From the NCBI GenBank assembly GCA_016792845.1, contig JAEUKH010000008.1, positions 1-64,000 on the forward strand: 64,000 bases of DNA. The letters are read 5' to 3'. The translations under genes were made by a program, and so were the position numbers. The stretch's first letter is position 1. The number at the start of each line of letters is the position of its first letter. Shown piece by piece: positions 17,587 to 24,829 of the stretch. The stretch is from Myxococcales bacterium. GTDB lineage: Bacteria > Myxococcota_A > Polyangia > Polyangiales > Ga0077539. Below the pieces are notes generated by a model. That model was not told the DNA's origin. It searched no databases and saw only the letters and a program-made list of their open reading frames with translations.

Positions 17587-18429
17587 TCACAGACCGCCTG
17601 CGCTGCTGCCGATACGCTCGATGATTTGACGACGACGGCGAGAGACCTGCGCGCGGCGCGTGGGCTCAAAGATGTCGTCGATGTTGGTCTCGGGTACACC
17701 CTCAAGAATGGCGATGTCTTCAGGGTTACGCAGCACCAGGGTGAGCCCCGTGTGGCGGCCCGCGGCCCCACCGCGGTCTGCGGCGTAGGTGAGAAGCTGG
17801 GCCTCTTCCATCGAGACTGAGAGGGTGACTTGTGAGATCTCGACGGGGTTGCCGTTGGTGTTGGCGTTCGACGAGCCGTTGACCACCTGGCGCTGCGCCT
17901 CGCCGCCGGTGTCGCGACCCGCCGCGAGCACGAGCACGTTCTGCAAGAGGGGCACGGTCACGCGGTCGCTCTCGCCGCCGGTGCGCGAGAGGGTGCCGAG
18001 CACATCGACGCGATCGCCCGGGCGCAGAAGGCCGCCGAACGAGTTGCTGATGTCAGCCCGAATGGTGATGGCGCGCATGCCCGCCGAGACGAGGCTCGAC
18101 AGGTCGCGCCGGGCGTCGGAGGCGGTGGCGAGGTCGGTCCACATGACGGTCTGGTTTGAGCGCAGGCCCATGCTGACGCGCACGCCGATGATTCGCCGGA
18201 GGTCGCTGTACCGAATAAAACGGTCTTCGAGGTACGCCTGGGGGATGCGCCGAACACCGAGCATGTTCTCGGTGAGCGCCGTCCCAAGGGGGATGTCTTG
18301 CACCGCCGTCAACACTGGAATGGGCGTGCCGCCCGATGCCTCAGTCTCGAAGCGCTTCTTGTAGATCAACAAGAACACAAGCCCCAGAGCCGCGGCCCCG
18401 ATGGCGATCACAAGCGCTTTGGTGTTCAT
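17587..18429 (-). CDS. cpaB: Flp pilus assembly protein CpaB/RcpC
   Basis: A 280-residue protein with a single N-terminal membrane helix (ALVIAIGAAALGLVFLLIY) and a periplasmic SAF domain, VLTAVQDIPLGTALTENML. A beta-rich CpaB domain follows with ITIRADISNSFGGLLRPGDR, and a basic tail ends the protein. CpaB/RcpC is a periplasmic partner of the secretin and binds peptidoglycan or stabilises secretin gating in related systems. ATG 18429 has a GGGTGACGGG purine-rich stretch directly upstream and gives the expected helix. It begins the second half of the Tad locus after a 333-base gap, which suggests its own promoter. Confidence 0.9.
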   Translation of the reverse strand: MNTKALVIAIGAAALGLVFLLIYKKRFETEASGGTPIPVLTAVQDIPLGTALTENMLGVRRIPQAYLEDRFIRYSDLRRIIGVRVSMGLRSNQTVMWTDLATASDARRDLSSLVSAGMRAITIRADISNSFGGLLRPGDRVDVLGTLSRTGGESDRVTVPLLQNVLVLAAGRDTGGEAQRQVVNGSSNANTNGNPVEISQVTLSVSMEEAQLLTYAADRGGAAGRHTGLTLVLRNPEDIAILEGVPETNIDDIFEPTRRAQVSRRRRQIIERIGSSAGGL

Positions 18430-18762
18430 CCCGTCACCCGCGACCCTGTCTTGCCTCGACGGTGGTACGCCCTTCGCGCACAGCCCCATCGGCGCCCGGA
18501 GAGTAAGCCCGAAGCCACGGCGAGCACAACACCGCCTTTACGCCCACCCCAACATCTCCGCTGCGCAATTCCTGAAGCCTCTGACGCTGCGACGGGTGCG
18601 CGGGGCCTTCAGCCCTCCTCAACGGCTCACGCCGCCCACGCGGACTGCGGCGAGCGCATGCACCGAGGCGCGCGGCCCGCGGGCCCTGCATCGAACGGGT
18701 AGAAGTTAACTGAAACCGAGGCTTTGCGCTCACCCGAGCTTCAGCCCATAGGGGCGCCTGGC
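18430..18762. other. Intergenic gap inside the Tad locus
   Basis: These 333 bases separate the minor-pilin gene block from the cpaB block. Open frames on either strand here are Arg-rich and have no believable start or family. Reading the minus strand I see an AGTTAACT palindrome near 18707-18714 and a TACTCT at about 18500-18505, but no convincing -35. A promoter for cpaB is expected but cannot be placed. Two very short GC stems after the 18763 stop lack a T-run, so no clear terminator is visible. Confidence 0.4.
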
Positions 18763-19737
18763 TTAGTTCGAAGCCAAGGCCATCATCGAGGTGAGGCCCT
18801 CTGACTGATCGAACACGAGGTAGAGCATGGCGTCGTTGCGGGCGAAGGCTTGGGTCTGCGCGCGGTGGGCTTCAACCTCGGCGGGCAAACGACGGTCGCG
18901 CGGGAGGTCGAGCAGCTGCCAGCCGCGGGTCACCATGGTGCGGCGGTAGAAGTCGCGCACCTCGGCGACCGGGGCGCGCACGGTGTAGACCCCGAGGCCG
19001 TTGCCGTCGCGCGCTTCAGAGGCCGAAATGATGCGCCGCATTTCGGGGAAGCGCGCGAGGTTCGCCACATCTTCGCCCGGCGCATCGCCGCGCTCGGGGA
19101 ACATCCCCAGGAGGTTGAATTGCCCTTCGGTGGCGAAGGTGACGATGCGCGTCCCGGTGGGGCCGCGGCTCACGTAGGCGTAGCGCAGACCGCCGAGGTG
19201 CGAGAGGTCGCCGGTGTCGACGAAGCGCTGGGCCCGGGCCACGAAGGCATCGACCCCGAGGGCGGCCTCGCTGCCGGTGTCGACACACGCGAGGTAGCCC
19301 TCTTCGTCGTTGCCTTCGCGCAAGACCTCGAGGGCCTGGGTGCGGCGCCCGCTGTTGGCCCACATCGCGTTGAACGACGCGAGCTCGAGCGGCGAGGCGT
19401 GGGTCTGAATGGCCTGCCGCATGCCTTCCGAGAGGTGCCCGCTGCGGGCCGCGCAGCGCCGCTCGTACCAATCGAGTACGGCCCCGACGCTGTCATGGGT
19501 GGTGCCCACCGAGAGCAAGAGGGTCTGACCGTTGAGCTGCACCCGGCGCGGGGTCTCCATCACGGCGTTCTCGGCGTAGGGCATGAGCTGCCGCGCGAGG
19601 TGGCGCATGCCCTCGTTGACCTGTGCCCGGGCCGCGCGGACGCTGACCACAGAGCCGATCAGCGAGGCGCAACACACAAAGGCCGCGAGCCTGCGCACCT
19701 TGGGCCCTAGACGGCGTGATTCATTCAAGAGTGTCAT
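18763..19737 (-). CDS. Exported protein of the Tad minor-pilin operon
   Basis: A 324-residue exported protein of unknown function. The signal peptide spans about residues 1-40, with LAAFVCCASLIGSVVSVRAA as its hydrophobic part. A mature alpha/beta domain contains two repeated-looking sections, one around DSVGAVLDWYERRCAARSG and one around APVAEVRDFYRRTMVTRGW. These look like two related DWY/DFY-type modules for which I know no named family. ATG 19737 is chosen because GAGAGGTGG lies just upstream and the gap to the previous TadE-like gene is only 11 bases. It is the last gene of its block, so its product probably acts in the periplasm with the minor pilins. Confidence 0.6.
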   Translation of the reverse strand: MTLLNESRRLGPKVRRLAAFVCCASLIGSVVSVRAARAQVNEGMRHLARQLMPYAENAVMETPRRVQLNGQTLLLSVGTTHDSVGAVLDWYERRCAARSGHLSEGMRQAIQTHASPLELASFNAMWANSGRRTQALEVLREGNDEEGYLACVDTGSEAALGVDAFVARAQRFVDTGDLSHLGGLRYAYVSRGPTGTRIVTFATEGQFNLLGMFPERGDAPGEDVANLARFPEMRRIISASEARDGNGLGVYTVRAPVAEVRDFYRRTMVTRGWQLLDLPRDRRLPAEVEAHRAQTQAFARNDAMLYLVFDQSEGLTSMMALASN

Positions 19738-19748
19738 CGCGCCACCTC

Positions 19749-20240
19749 TCAGCAAATACCGATGAACGAACAGAATGCCTGACGAAACACGCTCGCCGGC
19801 GTGGTGCGCTCGGTGTTGCACATCATCGAGTTACCCGCGAGGGCTTGGGTGTTGCCGCCGCCCAGGAGCCTGGGTTTGGCCACGTTTCGCGTGGTGCGGA
19901 GCTCGGTGGTCTGGCCCATCAGGGCGCCAAAGAGCGAGTTGCCCAGGCCGCCCAGCATCGACTGGAGACCGTTCAGATCGCCGGGGCGCTCGCCCGCGTC
20001 GGTGTGCGGCGACGCGCGATTCGAGCAGCCCGGAGCCTGCGTGCGACACGCCTCGAACGCGTACGACATCACGCAGTTACGGTTGTAGGCCATGGTGTGC
20101 ACCTTGGTGCTGTAGGCCTTGTGCACATAGATCATGCACGTCCACACGGCGATGAAGAAGGGCAGCATCACCACGGTCTCGGTGTAGGCCGCGCCGCGCT
20201 GGCGACGCTTCTTCTGGGGTGCTTTGCTGAGGGGGGCCAT
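19749..20240 (-). CDS. TadE-like minor pilin (small)
   Basis: A 163-residue TadE-type pseudopilin. A basic N-terminus QKKRRQRG precedes AAYTETVVMLPFFIAVW, so Glu is at +5 after the Gly that the prepilin peptidase would cut. The hydrophobic helix is followed by a soluble part with several Cys residues (CVMSYAFEACRTQAPGC, MMCNTE, CSFIGIC), suggesting disulfides. ATG 20240 has GGAG ten bases upstream. It lies 25 bases downstream of the TadG-like gene. TadE/TadF/TadG proteins are processed minor pilins needed for Flp pilus biogenesis. Confidence 0.75.
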   Translation of the reverse strand: MAPLSKAPQKKRRQRGAAYTETVVMLPFFIAVWTCMIYVHKAYSTKVHTMAYNRNCVMSYAFEACRTQAPGCSNRASPHTDAGERPGDLNGLQSMLGGLGNSLFGALMGQTTELRTTRNVAKPRLLGGGNTQALAGNSMMCNTERTTPASVFRQAFCSFIGIC

Positions 20241-20265
20241 GGGCTTGGTTCTCCGTTCGAGGCGC

Positions 20266-21402
20266 TCAGTGCACAATCACCCGGTCGATCAGTGACAGGT
20301 CGATGCCGCCCGTCACGCTCGACAAACCAAGCGGATTCGAGGGCACCCTGAAGCGACGGAAGCGCGCCCGCCACCACATGTGCCACATCCACTCTTCGCG
20401 CGCGTTGGCGCGCCCATCGCGGGCGTCGCCTTCGTAGTAGTACTCAGCCTGAGCGAAGCCGAATCGGGCGAAGTTGCCGAGCGCGCCGAAGACGCTGCCG
20501 CCGGCCCCGCGACCCCAGTTGGCCACCGCCACCCCTTGCTCGTTACCCTGGAAGGGCGTGTTGCCCATCACCACCGAGCGAATCTGGCTGTACTCGCAGT
20601 TTTGCCCGGGCAGCCCGTCATTGCAGCTGCCATCACCGGGGTCGATCTCGTGCGGCCGCATGCGGTCGTCGTTGAGCTCGTTGCAGAACACCATCGCGAC
20701 GACGCGACCCACGAAGCCCGCCACGCGGCTGCCGATGCCGCCCAACCACTGAAGCGGGATGCCGATTACCTGGGTGATGGGCTCGACGGCCTTCTCGCAC
20801 AGACGCCGCATCGGCGCGGGCTTGACCGGCAACGGGTGATCGAGCAACGGGTGGATCGCCCCGATGGTCACCGGCGGGCTGTACATCTGCGAGCGCGAGA
20901 TCGCCACCGCGTTGGCCTGCGCCAGGTACGGGTAGGTCTGACGAATGGCCTGCTGCGCCCCGTGCCCGAGCCGCAACGCGGGCTTGAGAATGCTGTCGCG
21001 GTACTGCGTGCCGATCTGCCGGACGCGGTCGCCGAGCTGGAAGATCGGCACCGACGCCGGAGGCGCCGTGATCGCCACAAAGGCCGCGAGGAGATACAGC
21101 GCCGCCATCACCATGCGCAGCGCGAAGAAGATGGTGGTCAACATCGCCATGACGATGTTGATGAGGGCGATGAGGTTCATGCCCCGGGCGTGAATGACCG
21201 CACCCGCGAAGGCCATCGCGTCGGCCGCGTCTTGCATGCGCTCGCGGTAGATGACCGTGTTGCCGATGCCGATGATGTAATAAAGAAACCCGGTGACCAG
21301 CACCGCCATGAAGACGCCGATCACCATCACGGCGCCTTCATCGTCACGGAGAAACCGCTGGGCCGTCGACATGCGCGGATGACGAGTGTGCATCACATTC
21401 AC
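20266..21402 (-). CDS. TadG-like pilus assembly protein
   Basis: A 378-residue membrane protein. The N-terminal RFLRDDEGAVMVIGVFMAVL fits the TadG N-terminal pattern. It is followed by the GNTVIYRERMQDAADAMAFA region typical of TadG, where newly inserted pseudopilins carry DxADAAA-like sequences. A second hydrophobic stretch runs from about 75 to 110. No von Willebrand A domain is recognisable, unlike many TadG proteins. The GTG at 21402 overlaps the stop of the upstream TadE-like gene by four bases; ATG 21393 is an alternative. It is probably exported to the periplasm and involved in pilus assembly. Confidence 0.72.
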   Translation of the reverse strand: MNVMHTRHPRMSTAQRFLRDDEGAVMVIGVFMAVLVTGFLYYIIGIGNTVIYRERMQDAADAMAFAGAVIHARGMNLIALINIVMAMLTTIFFALRMVMAALYLLAAFVAITAPPASVPIFQLGDRVRQIGTQYRDSILKPALRLGHGAQQAIRQTYPYLAQANAVAISRSQMYSPPVTIGAIHPLLDHPLPVKPAPMRRLCEKAVEPITQVIGIPLQWLGGIGSRVAGFVGRVVAMVFCNELNDDRMRPHEIDPGDGSCNDGLPGQNCEYSQIRSVVMGNTPFQGNEQGVAVANWGRGAGGSVFGALGNFARFGFAQAEYYYEGDARDGRANAREEWMWHMWWRARFRRFRVPSNPLGLSSVTGGIDLSLIDRVIVH

Positions 21403-22385
21403 CGGTCGCGGTAACAGGCCGAAGGCACAGGGCCGCCGGCGCCTTGGAGGGGGAGCGTGGCCTCGGCGCGGATCACCGAGAAGTTGCCGCCGGTGAGGGC
21501 GAGGAGCGCGCCCGAGAGCGCATACCCTGCGCCCGATTGACCCATTTCGTCCATCCCGGGGCGGGCGGCGGCGAGGCGATCGCGGGCCACCTGCACGGTC
21601 TCGAAGGCCTGTTGGATCTCGGTGAGGCTCGTGCGACCCGAGCGCACGCGCCGGGCGGCGTCAGCGAGCTGACGGTGCGGGAGCCCCGTAAAGAGACCGA
21701 TCGCGTCGTCGCAGGCCATCTTGTTTACGATGGGGACGCCGCAGTGAAAGAGGTACGTGACCCGGGCCGTGAGCTGGTCGCGCGCCGAGAAGCTGTTGCG
21801 AAAGCTGCGGCTCTGCGGCGCCTGCGGGAAGGTCACCGCCAAGGCCGCGTTGTTGTACGCCAAGGCGCCGAGCGCGAGCCTGAGCGCGGGGCTCATGTTG
21901 CCGCCGATGGCGTTGATGAGGCTCTGACGCCGCGGATCGCTGTCGGTGGTGAGCTCGTTGAGTGACGGCGAGGTTGCAGCGAGGGGCATGTTGGCCGCGA
22001 AGCGAATCGCCTGGAGCCGCGCGCCGCCCGAGGCGCCCGCGTTCGGGAGCCCGATGCCCGGGGCGCTGCCTGCGCCGAAGAGGGTGCCGAGGGCCGAGGC
22101 CGGGTCGCCCCCGCTGCCGCCGCCGTTCACCACGTTTTGTGGGGCGCCGCCGTAGTGGTACTCACAATCGGGGAAGACGACGATGGCTGAGCGAGCCGCC
22201 GCGGCGGCCGCGTGCTGCACGATGAGATGCGCGCTGTACATCAGCGCGATCTGCATGATGCCCAGCACCATGATGAAAAACGGGATGAAGGCCACCAGAA
22301 ACTCGACATAGATCGCGCCGCCGGTTTTGCGGTCTTGCGGGGTGTCGAGGGGGGTCGGTCGTCTCCGGTGCATGGGGGTGCTCAC
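21399..22385 (-). CDS. TadE-like minor pilin (large)
   Basis: A 328-residue TadE-family protein. The short basic N-terminus ends with TGG, then AIYVEFLVAFIPFFIMVLGI forms the pilin-type helix with Glu at +5 from the processing Gly. The soluble domain is larger than in typical TadE, has a Gly/Ser-rich patch (VVNGGGSGGDPASALG), and contains four or five Cys residues. The start is GTG 22385 or ATG 22373; neither has a strong ribosome binding site. It lies 13 bases downstream of the prepilin peptidase gene, which would process it. Confidence 0.75.
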   Translation of the reverse strand: MSTPMHRRRPTPLDTPQDRKTGGAIYVEFLVAFIPFFIMVLGIMQIALMYSAHLIVQHAAAAAARSAIVVFPDCEYHYGGAPQNVVNGGGSGGDPASALGTLFGAGSAPGIGLPNAGASGGARLQAIRFAANMPLAATSPSLNELTTDSDPRRQSLINAIGGNMSPALRLALGALAYNNAALAVTFPQAPQSRSFRNSFSARDQLTARVTYLFHCGVPIVNKMACDDAIGLFTGLPHRQLADAARRVRSGRTSLTEIQQAFETVQVARDRLAAARPGMDEMGQSGAGYALSGALLALTGGNFSVIRAEATLPLQGAGGPVPSACYRDR

Positions 22386-22398
22386 GGTGCGTGAAGGT

Positions 22399-22935
22399 CT
22401 AGAGCCTGAATCGCGCGACGGCTGAGAGGGTTGCGCCCAGAAAGATCGCCAGCGCGAATCGAACCTTGTGCATCAAGCTCGGGTGAAGTTCGCGTCGCCA
22501 TTTGCGCGGCAACACAAGATTGAAGGCGAGAAAGAAGGAGTTACCGAGTACCGCGAGGAGCTTGCCCTGCCAGGCCAGCATCGCGAGCGAGAACAGCGCG
22601 CCCACACAGGCCGCGAGAAACTCAGCTTCGATGCCGTGATAGGCGCCGAGCAAGGCCCCGAGGCCCACCAGGAGCTTGAGGTCGCCGCCCATCATCCCGC
22701 CCTTGATCCACAAAATGGCAGGGAAGAGGCCGCAGACGGCCATGCCCGCGAGGGCGCTCAAAAGACCGCGGCCCGGTGATGTGTCGCCAAGGACTTGAAG
22801 CACCACGCCGGCGATCGCGGCGCTCAGCGGCAGCCAGTTGGGGATGTGCCCGGTGCGAAAATCAGTGACCACCGCGATGGCGCTCGCCACCACTGAAACC
22901 ACGATCGCGATCACCGGCGCCCACACCAACAACAC
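22399..22935 (-). CDS. tadV: Tad prepilin peptidase CpaA/TadV
   Basis: A 178-residue polytopic aspartic peptidase of the A24 family that cleaves Flp and TadE/F prepilins after Gly. The two catalytic Asp regions are visible: TDFRTGHIPN at about residue 25, and GMMGGDLKLL at about 80-90. Five or six membrane helices are present. The GTG start at 22935 has GGAGG five bases upstream. It is the first gene after the pilin genes and precedes the minor pilins in the same direction. Confidence 0.9.
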   Translation of the reverse strand: MLLVWAPVIAIVVSVVASAIAVVTDFRTGHIPNWLPLSAAIAGVVLQVLGDTSPGRGLLSALAGMAVCGLFPAILWIKGGMMGGDLKLLVGLGALLGAYHGIEAEFLAACVGALFSLAMLAWQGKLLAVLGNSFFLAFNLVLPRKWRRELHPSLMHKVRFALAIFLGATLSAVARFRL

Positions 22936-23023
22936 AGACCCTCCGTTCGGAACTGAACGCGTATGAAACAGAAACGCCGCGAACCCTTGCGGGCCGCGGC
23001 GGCTCCCTCCGTCAGACCCTCTG

Positions 23024-23050
23024 CGGTGACGTAAAACTCACGTCGCCGCG
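23024..23050. other. Inverted repeat between flp and tadV
   Basis: Arms GCGGTGACGT (23024-23033) and ACGTCGCCGC (23041-23050) flank a seven-base loop. Nine of ten positions pair. It lies about 30 bases after the flp stop and about 90 bases before tadV, where a hairpin could stabilise the pilin mRNA or reduce read-through. There is no T-run. Confidence 0.4.
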
Positions 23051-23078
23051 TACGGTACCGATGTCTGACGAACCGAGA

Positions 23079-23255
23079 TCACGGGCCGAGGCCCGAGACC
23101 TGGCTGTTGCCCGAGTTGATCTTGGTGACGACGGTGTTGCCGAAGGTACGCCACGCCGTGATGCCCACCACCGCGATGAGGATCAGGATGATCACGTACT
23201 CGACGGTCGAGAGGCCCTCGGTGTCGTTGCGCAGTGTGCGGAGGTTCTTGTTCAT
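23079..23255 (-). CDS. flp: Flp/Fap-type major pilin
   Basis: A pilin precursor of about 58 residues. A short polar leader ending NDTEG precedes LSTVEYVIILILIAVVGI, a canonical Flp helix with Glu-Tyr at +5/+6 after the processing Gly. The short C-terminal part ends NSGNSQVSGLGP. This is the expected structural subunit of the Flp pilus made by the Tad locus. Two ATGs compete: AAGGA is eight bases before ATG 23255 and only two before ATG 23261, so 23255 is preferred. Confidence 0.92.
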   Translation of the reverse strand: MNKNLRTLRNDTEGLSTVEYVIILILIAVVGITAWRTFGNTVVTKINSGNSQVSGLGP

Positions 23256-23337
23256 CTTCATCTTCCTTCAACTCGGGGGATCAGAGGTGGCGTTCGAGGC
23301 GCCGGCTCACAAACTCAACAGCCCTTATACCGCAACC

Positions 23338-23529
23338 CTACGGGAAGGGCATGGCCAACACAGTCTGAGCGAAGCGAAAGTAATCCACAAAGGGGGCACC
23401 CAGGGAGTACGTCGCCACCGCTGAGATCGCAGTCACCAAGAGGAGCACCACCACATACTCGACAAACGCAGCACCCTCGGTGTCGTTTGCCAGTCTGCGA
23501 AGATGACCCGTGGAAGCGACCACACCCAT
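23338..23529 (-). CDS. Second Flp-type pilin
   Basis: A pilin precursor of about 63 residues with the same NDTEG processing site as the first pilin, then AAFVEYVVVLLLVTAISA with Glu-Tyr at +5/+6. It differs by an aromatic C-terminal part (GAPFVDYFRFAQTVLAMPFP), so it could be a minor or alternative subunit. The start is uncertain: ATG 23529 has AAGGAG almost touching it, GTG 23523 has better spacing, and TTG 23541 is also in frame. It lies between prfA and flp in the same direction. Confidence 0.85.
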   Translation of the reverse strand: MGVVASTGHLRRLANDTEGAAFVEYVVVLLLVTAISAVATYSLGAPFVDYFRFAQTVLAMPFP

Positions 23530-23629
23530 GCTCCTTGGCAAACCTCAGGCCAACACCCGCTGGCCCTTCAACACTCGGAAATTCAAGCCCGGCGGCCTCG
23601 CCTGGGCACCTCAGCGCTGGGAGAATAAA

Positions 23630-23646
23630 CTCCCACCGGGTGGGAG
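23630..23646 (-). terminator. Probable terminator after prfA
   Basis: On the minus strand the palindrome CTCCCACCCGGTGGGAG is followed by TTTATTC. It begins two bases after the prfA stop. The T-stretch is short, so termination may be partial. It would separate prfA from the pilin genes. Confidence 0.5.
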
Positions 23647-23647
23647 A

Positions 23648-24763
23648 TCAATCGTCGCTGGGGGAAGAACCCCCCACGCCGAGGCCCGTCTCGATGCCGA
23701 GCTCGCGCCGCAGCCGGTCGGCCTGGTGGTGGGTGCGGAGGGGGGTGAGCAGCTCGTCGAGCTGGCCGTCGATGAAGCGGTCGAGCTTGTAGAGGGTGAG
23801 CTGGATGCGATGATCGCTCACGCGATTCTGGGGGAAGTTGTAGGTGCGGATCTTCTCGGCGCGCTCGCCGCTCCCCACCATGCCGCGGCGCTGATCGCCG
23901 ATGCTCTCTTCGCGCCGCCGCCGCTCGACTTCAAGGAGCCGGGCCCTGAGGATCTTCATGGCTTTGGCCTTGTTCTTGAGCTGTGAGCGCTCGTCTTGGC
24001 ATTTGACCAGGATGCCTGACGGCTTATGAATGATCTGCACCGCCGAGTTGGTGGTGTTGACCCCTTGGCCGCCGGGCCCCCCTGAGGCGGCGATGCTGAT
24101 CTGAAGGTCTTTGGCCTCATCGATCTGCACATCGACCTCTTCGGCTTCGGGCAAGACCGCCACCGTCGCCGTCGACGTGTGGACGCGCCCCTGGGCCTCG
24201 GTGGCCGGCACGCGCTGCACCCGATGGACGCCCCCCTCGAAGCGCAGGGTGCTGTACACCCGGTCGCCCGAAATGGTGGCGATGACCTCTTTGAGACCGC
24301 CCACGAGGGTCTTGCTCTCAGACAAGAGCTCGACCTGCCAGCGCATCTTCTCTGCGAATCGGAGGTACATGCGAAAGAGGTCGGCGGCGAAGAGGGTGGC
24401 CTCGTCGCCTCCCTCGGCGGCGCGGATCTCGAGCACGACGTTGCGCTCGTCGGCGGGGTCGGCCGGGAGGAGCATGAACGTCAGCGCGCGAGAGAGGGCG
24501 GCGAGCTGGCGCTCGAGCTCAGGGATTTCATCGACCACGAGCTCGCGGAGCTCGGGGTCTTCGAGGGCCTTTCGGTCGTCGTCGAGCTGCTTCTGGAGCT
24601 TCTGGTATTCGGCGAAGGAGTCGACCAGCCCTTCGAGCTCTGCGCGCTCTTTGCTGAGCTTGCGGTAACGCGCCGGGTCGGTGGTGGCTTCGGGGTCACA
24701 CAAGAGACGGTCGAGCTCTTCGGCACGGCGCACGAAGGCTTCAAGTTTTGCAACAGGGAGCAT
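23648..24763 (-). CDS. prfA: Peptide chain release factor 1
   Basis: A 371-residue class I release factor that recognises UAA and UAG and triggers peptidyl-tRNA hydrolysis. The codon-recognition motif PAT is at 186-188 in RVPATEAQGRVHTS. The catalytic GGQ is at 231-233 in SGGPGGQGVNTTNSA, where its Gln is normally methylated by PrmC. The N-terminal helical domain 1 spans about 1-105. The usual neighbour prmC is absent. The start ATG 24763 and full length agree with the family. Its downstream neighbours are the Flp pilin genes, separated by a weak terminator. Confidence 0.96.
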   Translation of the reverse strand: MLPVAKLEAFVRRAEELDRLLCDPEATTDPARYRKLSKERAELEGLVDSFAEYQKLQKQLDDDRKALEDPELRELVVDEIPELERQLAALSRALTFMLLPADPADERNVVLEIRAAEGGDEATLFAADLFRMYLRFAEKMRWQVELLSESKTLVGGLKEVIATISGDRVYSTLRFEGGVHRVQRVPATEAQGRVHTSTATVAVLPEAEEVDVQIDEAKDLQISIAASGGPGGQGVNTTNSAVQIIHKPSGILVKCQDERSQLKNKAKAMKILRARLLEVERRRREESIGDQRRGMVGSGERAEKIRTYNFPQNRVSDHRIQLTLYKLDRFIDGQLDELLTPLRTHHQADRLRRELGIETGLGVGGSSPSDD

Positions 24764-24829
24764 TCTTCAGACTTTCTCAACAATGCAGGATGAAACGACG
24801 CAGAGGCCCAGGAGACCGTGTCGGCGTCG

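Noticed and set aside
18434..18733. Small open frame in the gap upstream of cpaB
   Set aside because: Arg-rich composition and no family resemblance. It looks like non-coding GC-rich DNA.
23537..23552. Sigma-54-like element on the minus strand (TGGC, seven bases, TTGCC) before the second pilin gene
   Set aside because: The spacing is perfect, but transcription would begin at the ATG at 23529, leaving the apparent ribosome binding site AAGGAG inside the promoter. Probably chance, unless the true start is further downstream.
23648..24763. GGQG in place of GGQH/S in release factor 1 as an anomaly
   Set aside because: The GGQ itself and PAT are intact, and I recall the following Gly from deltaproteobacterial-type RF1, so it is not treated as unusual.
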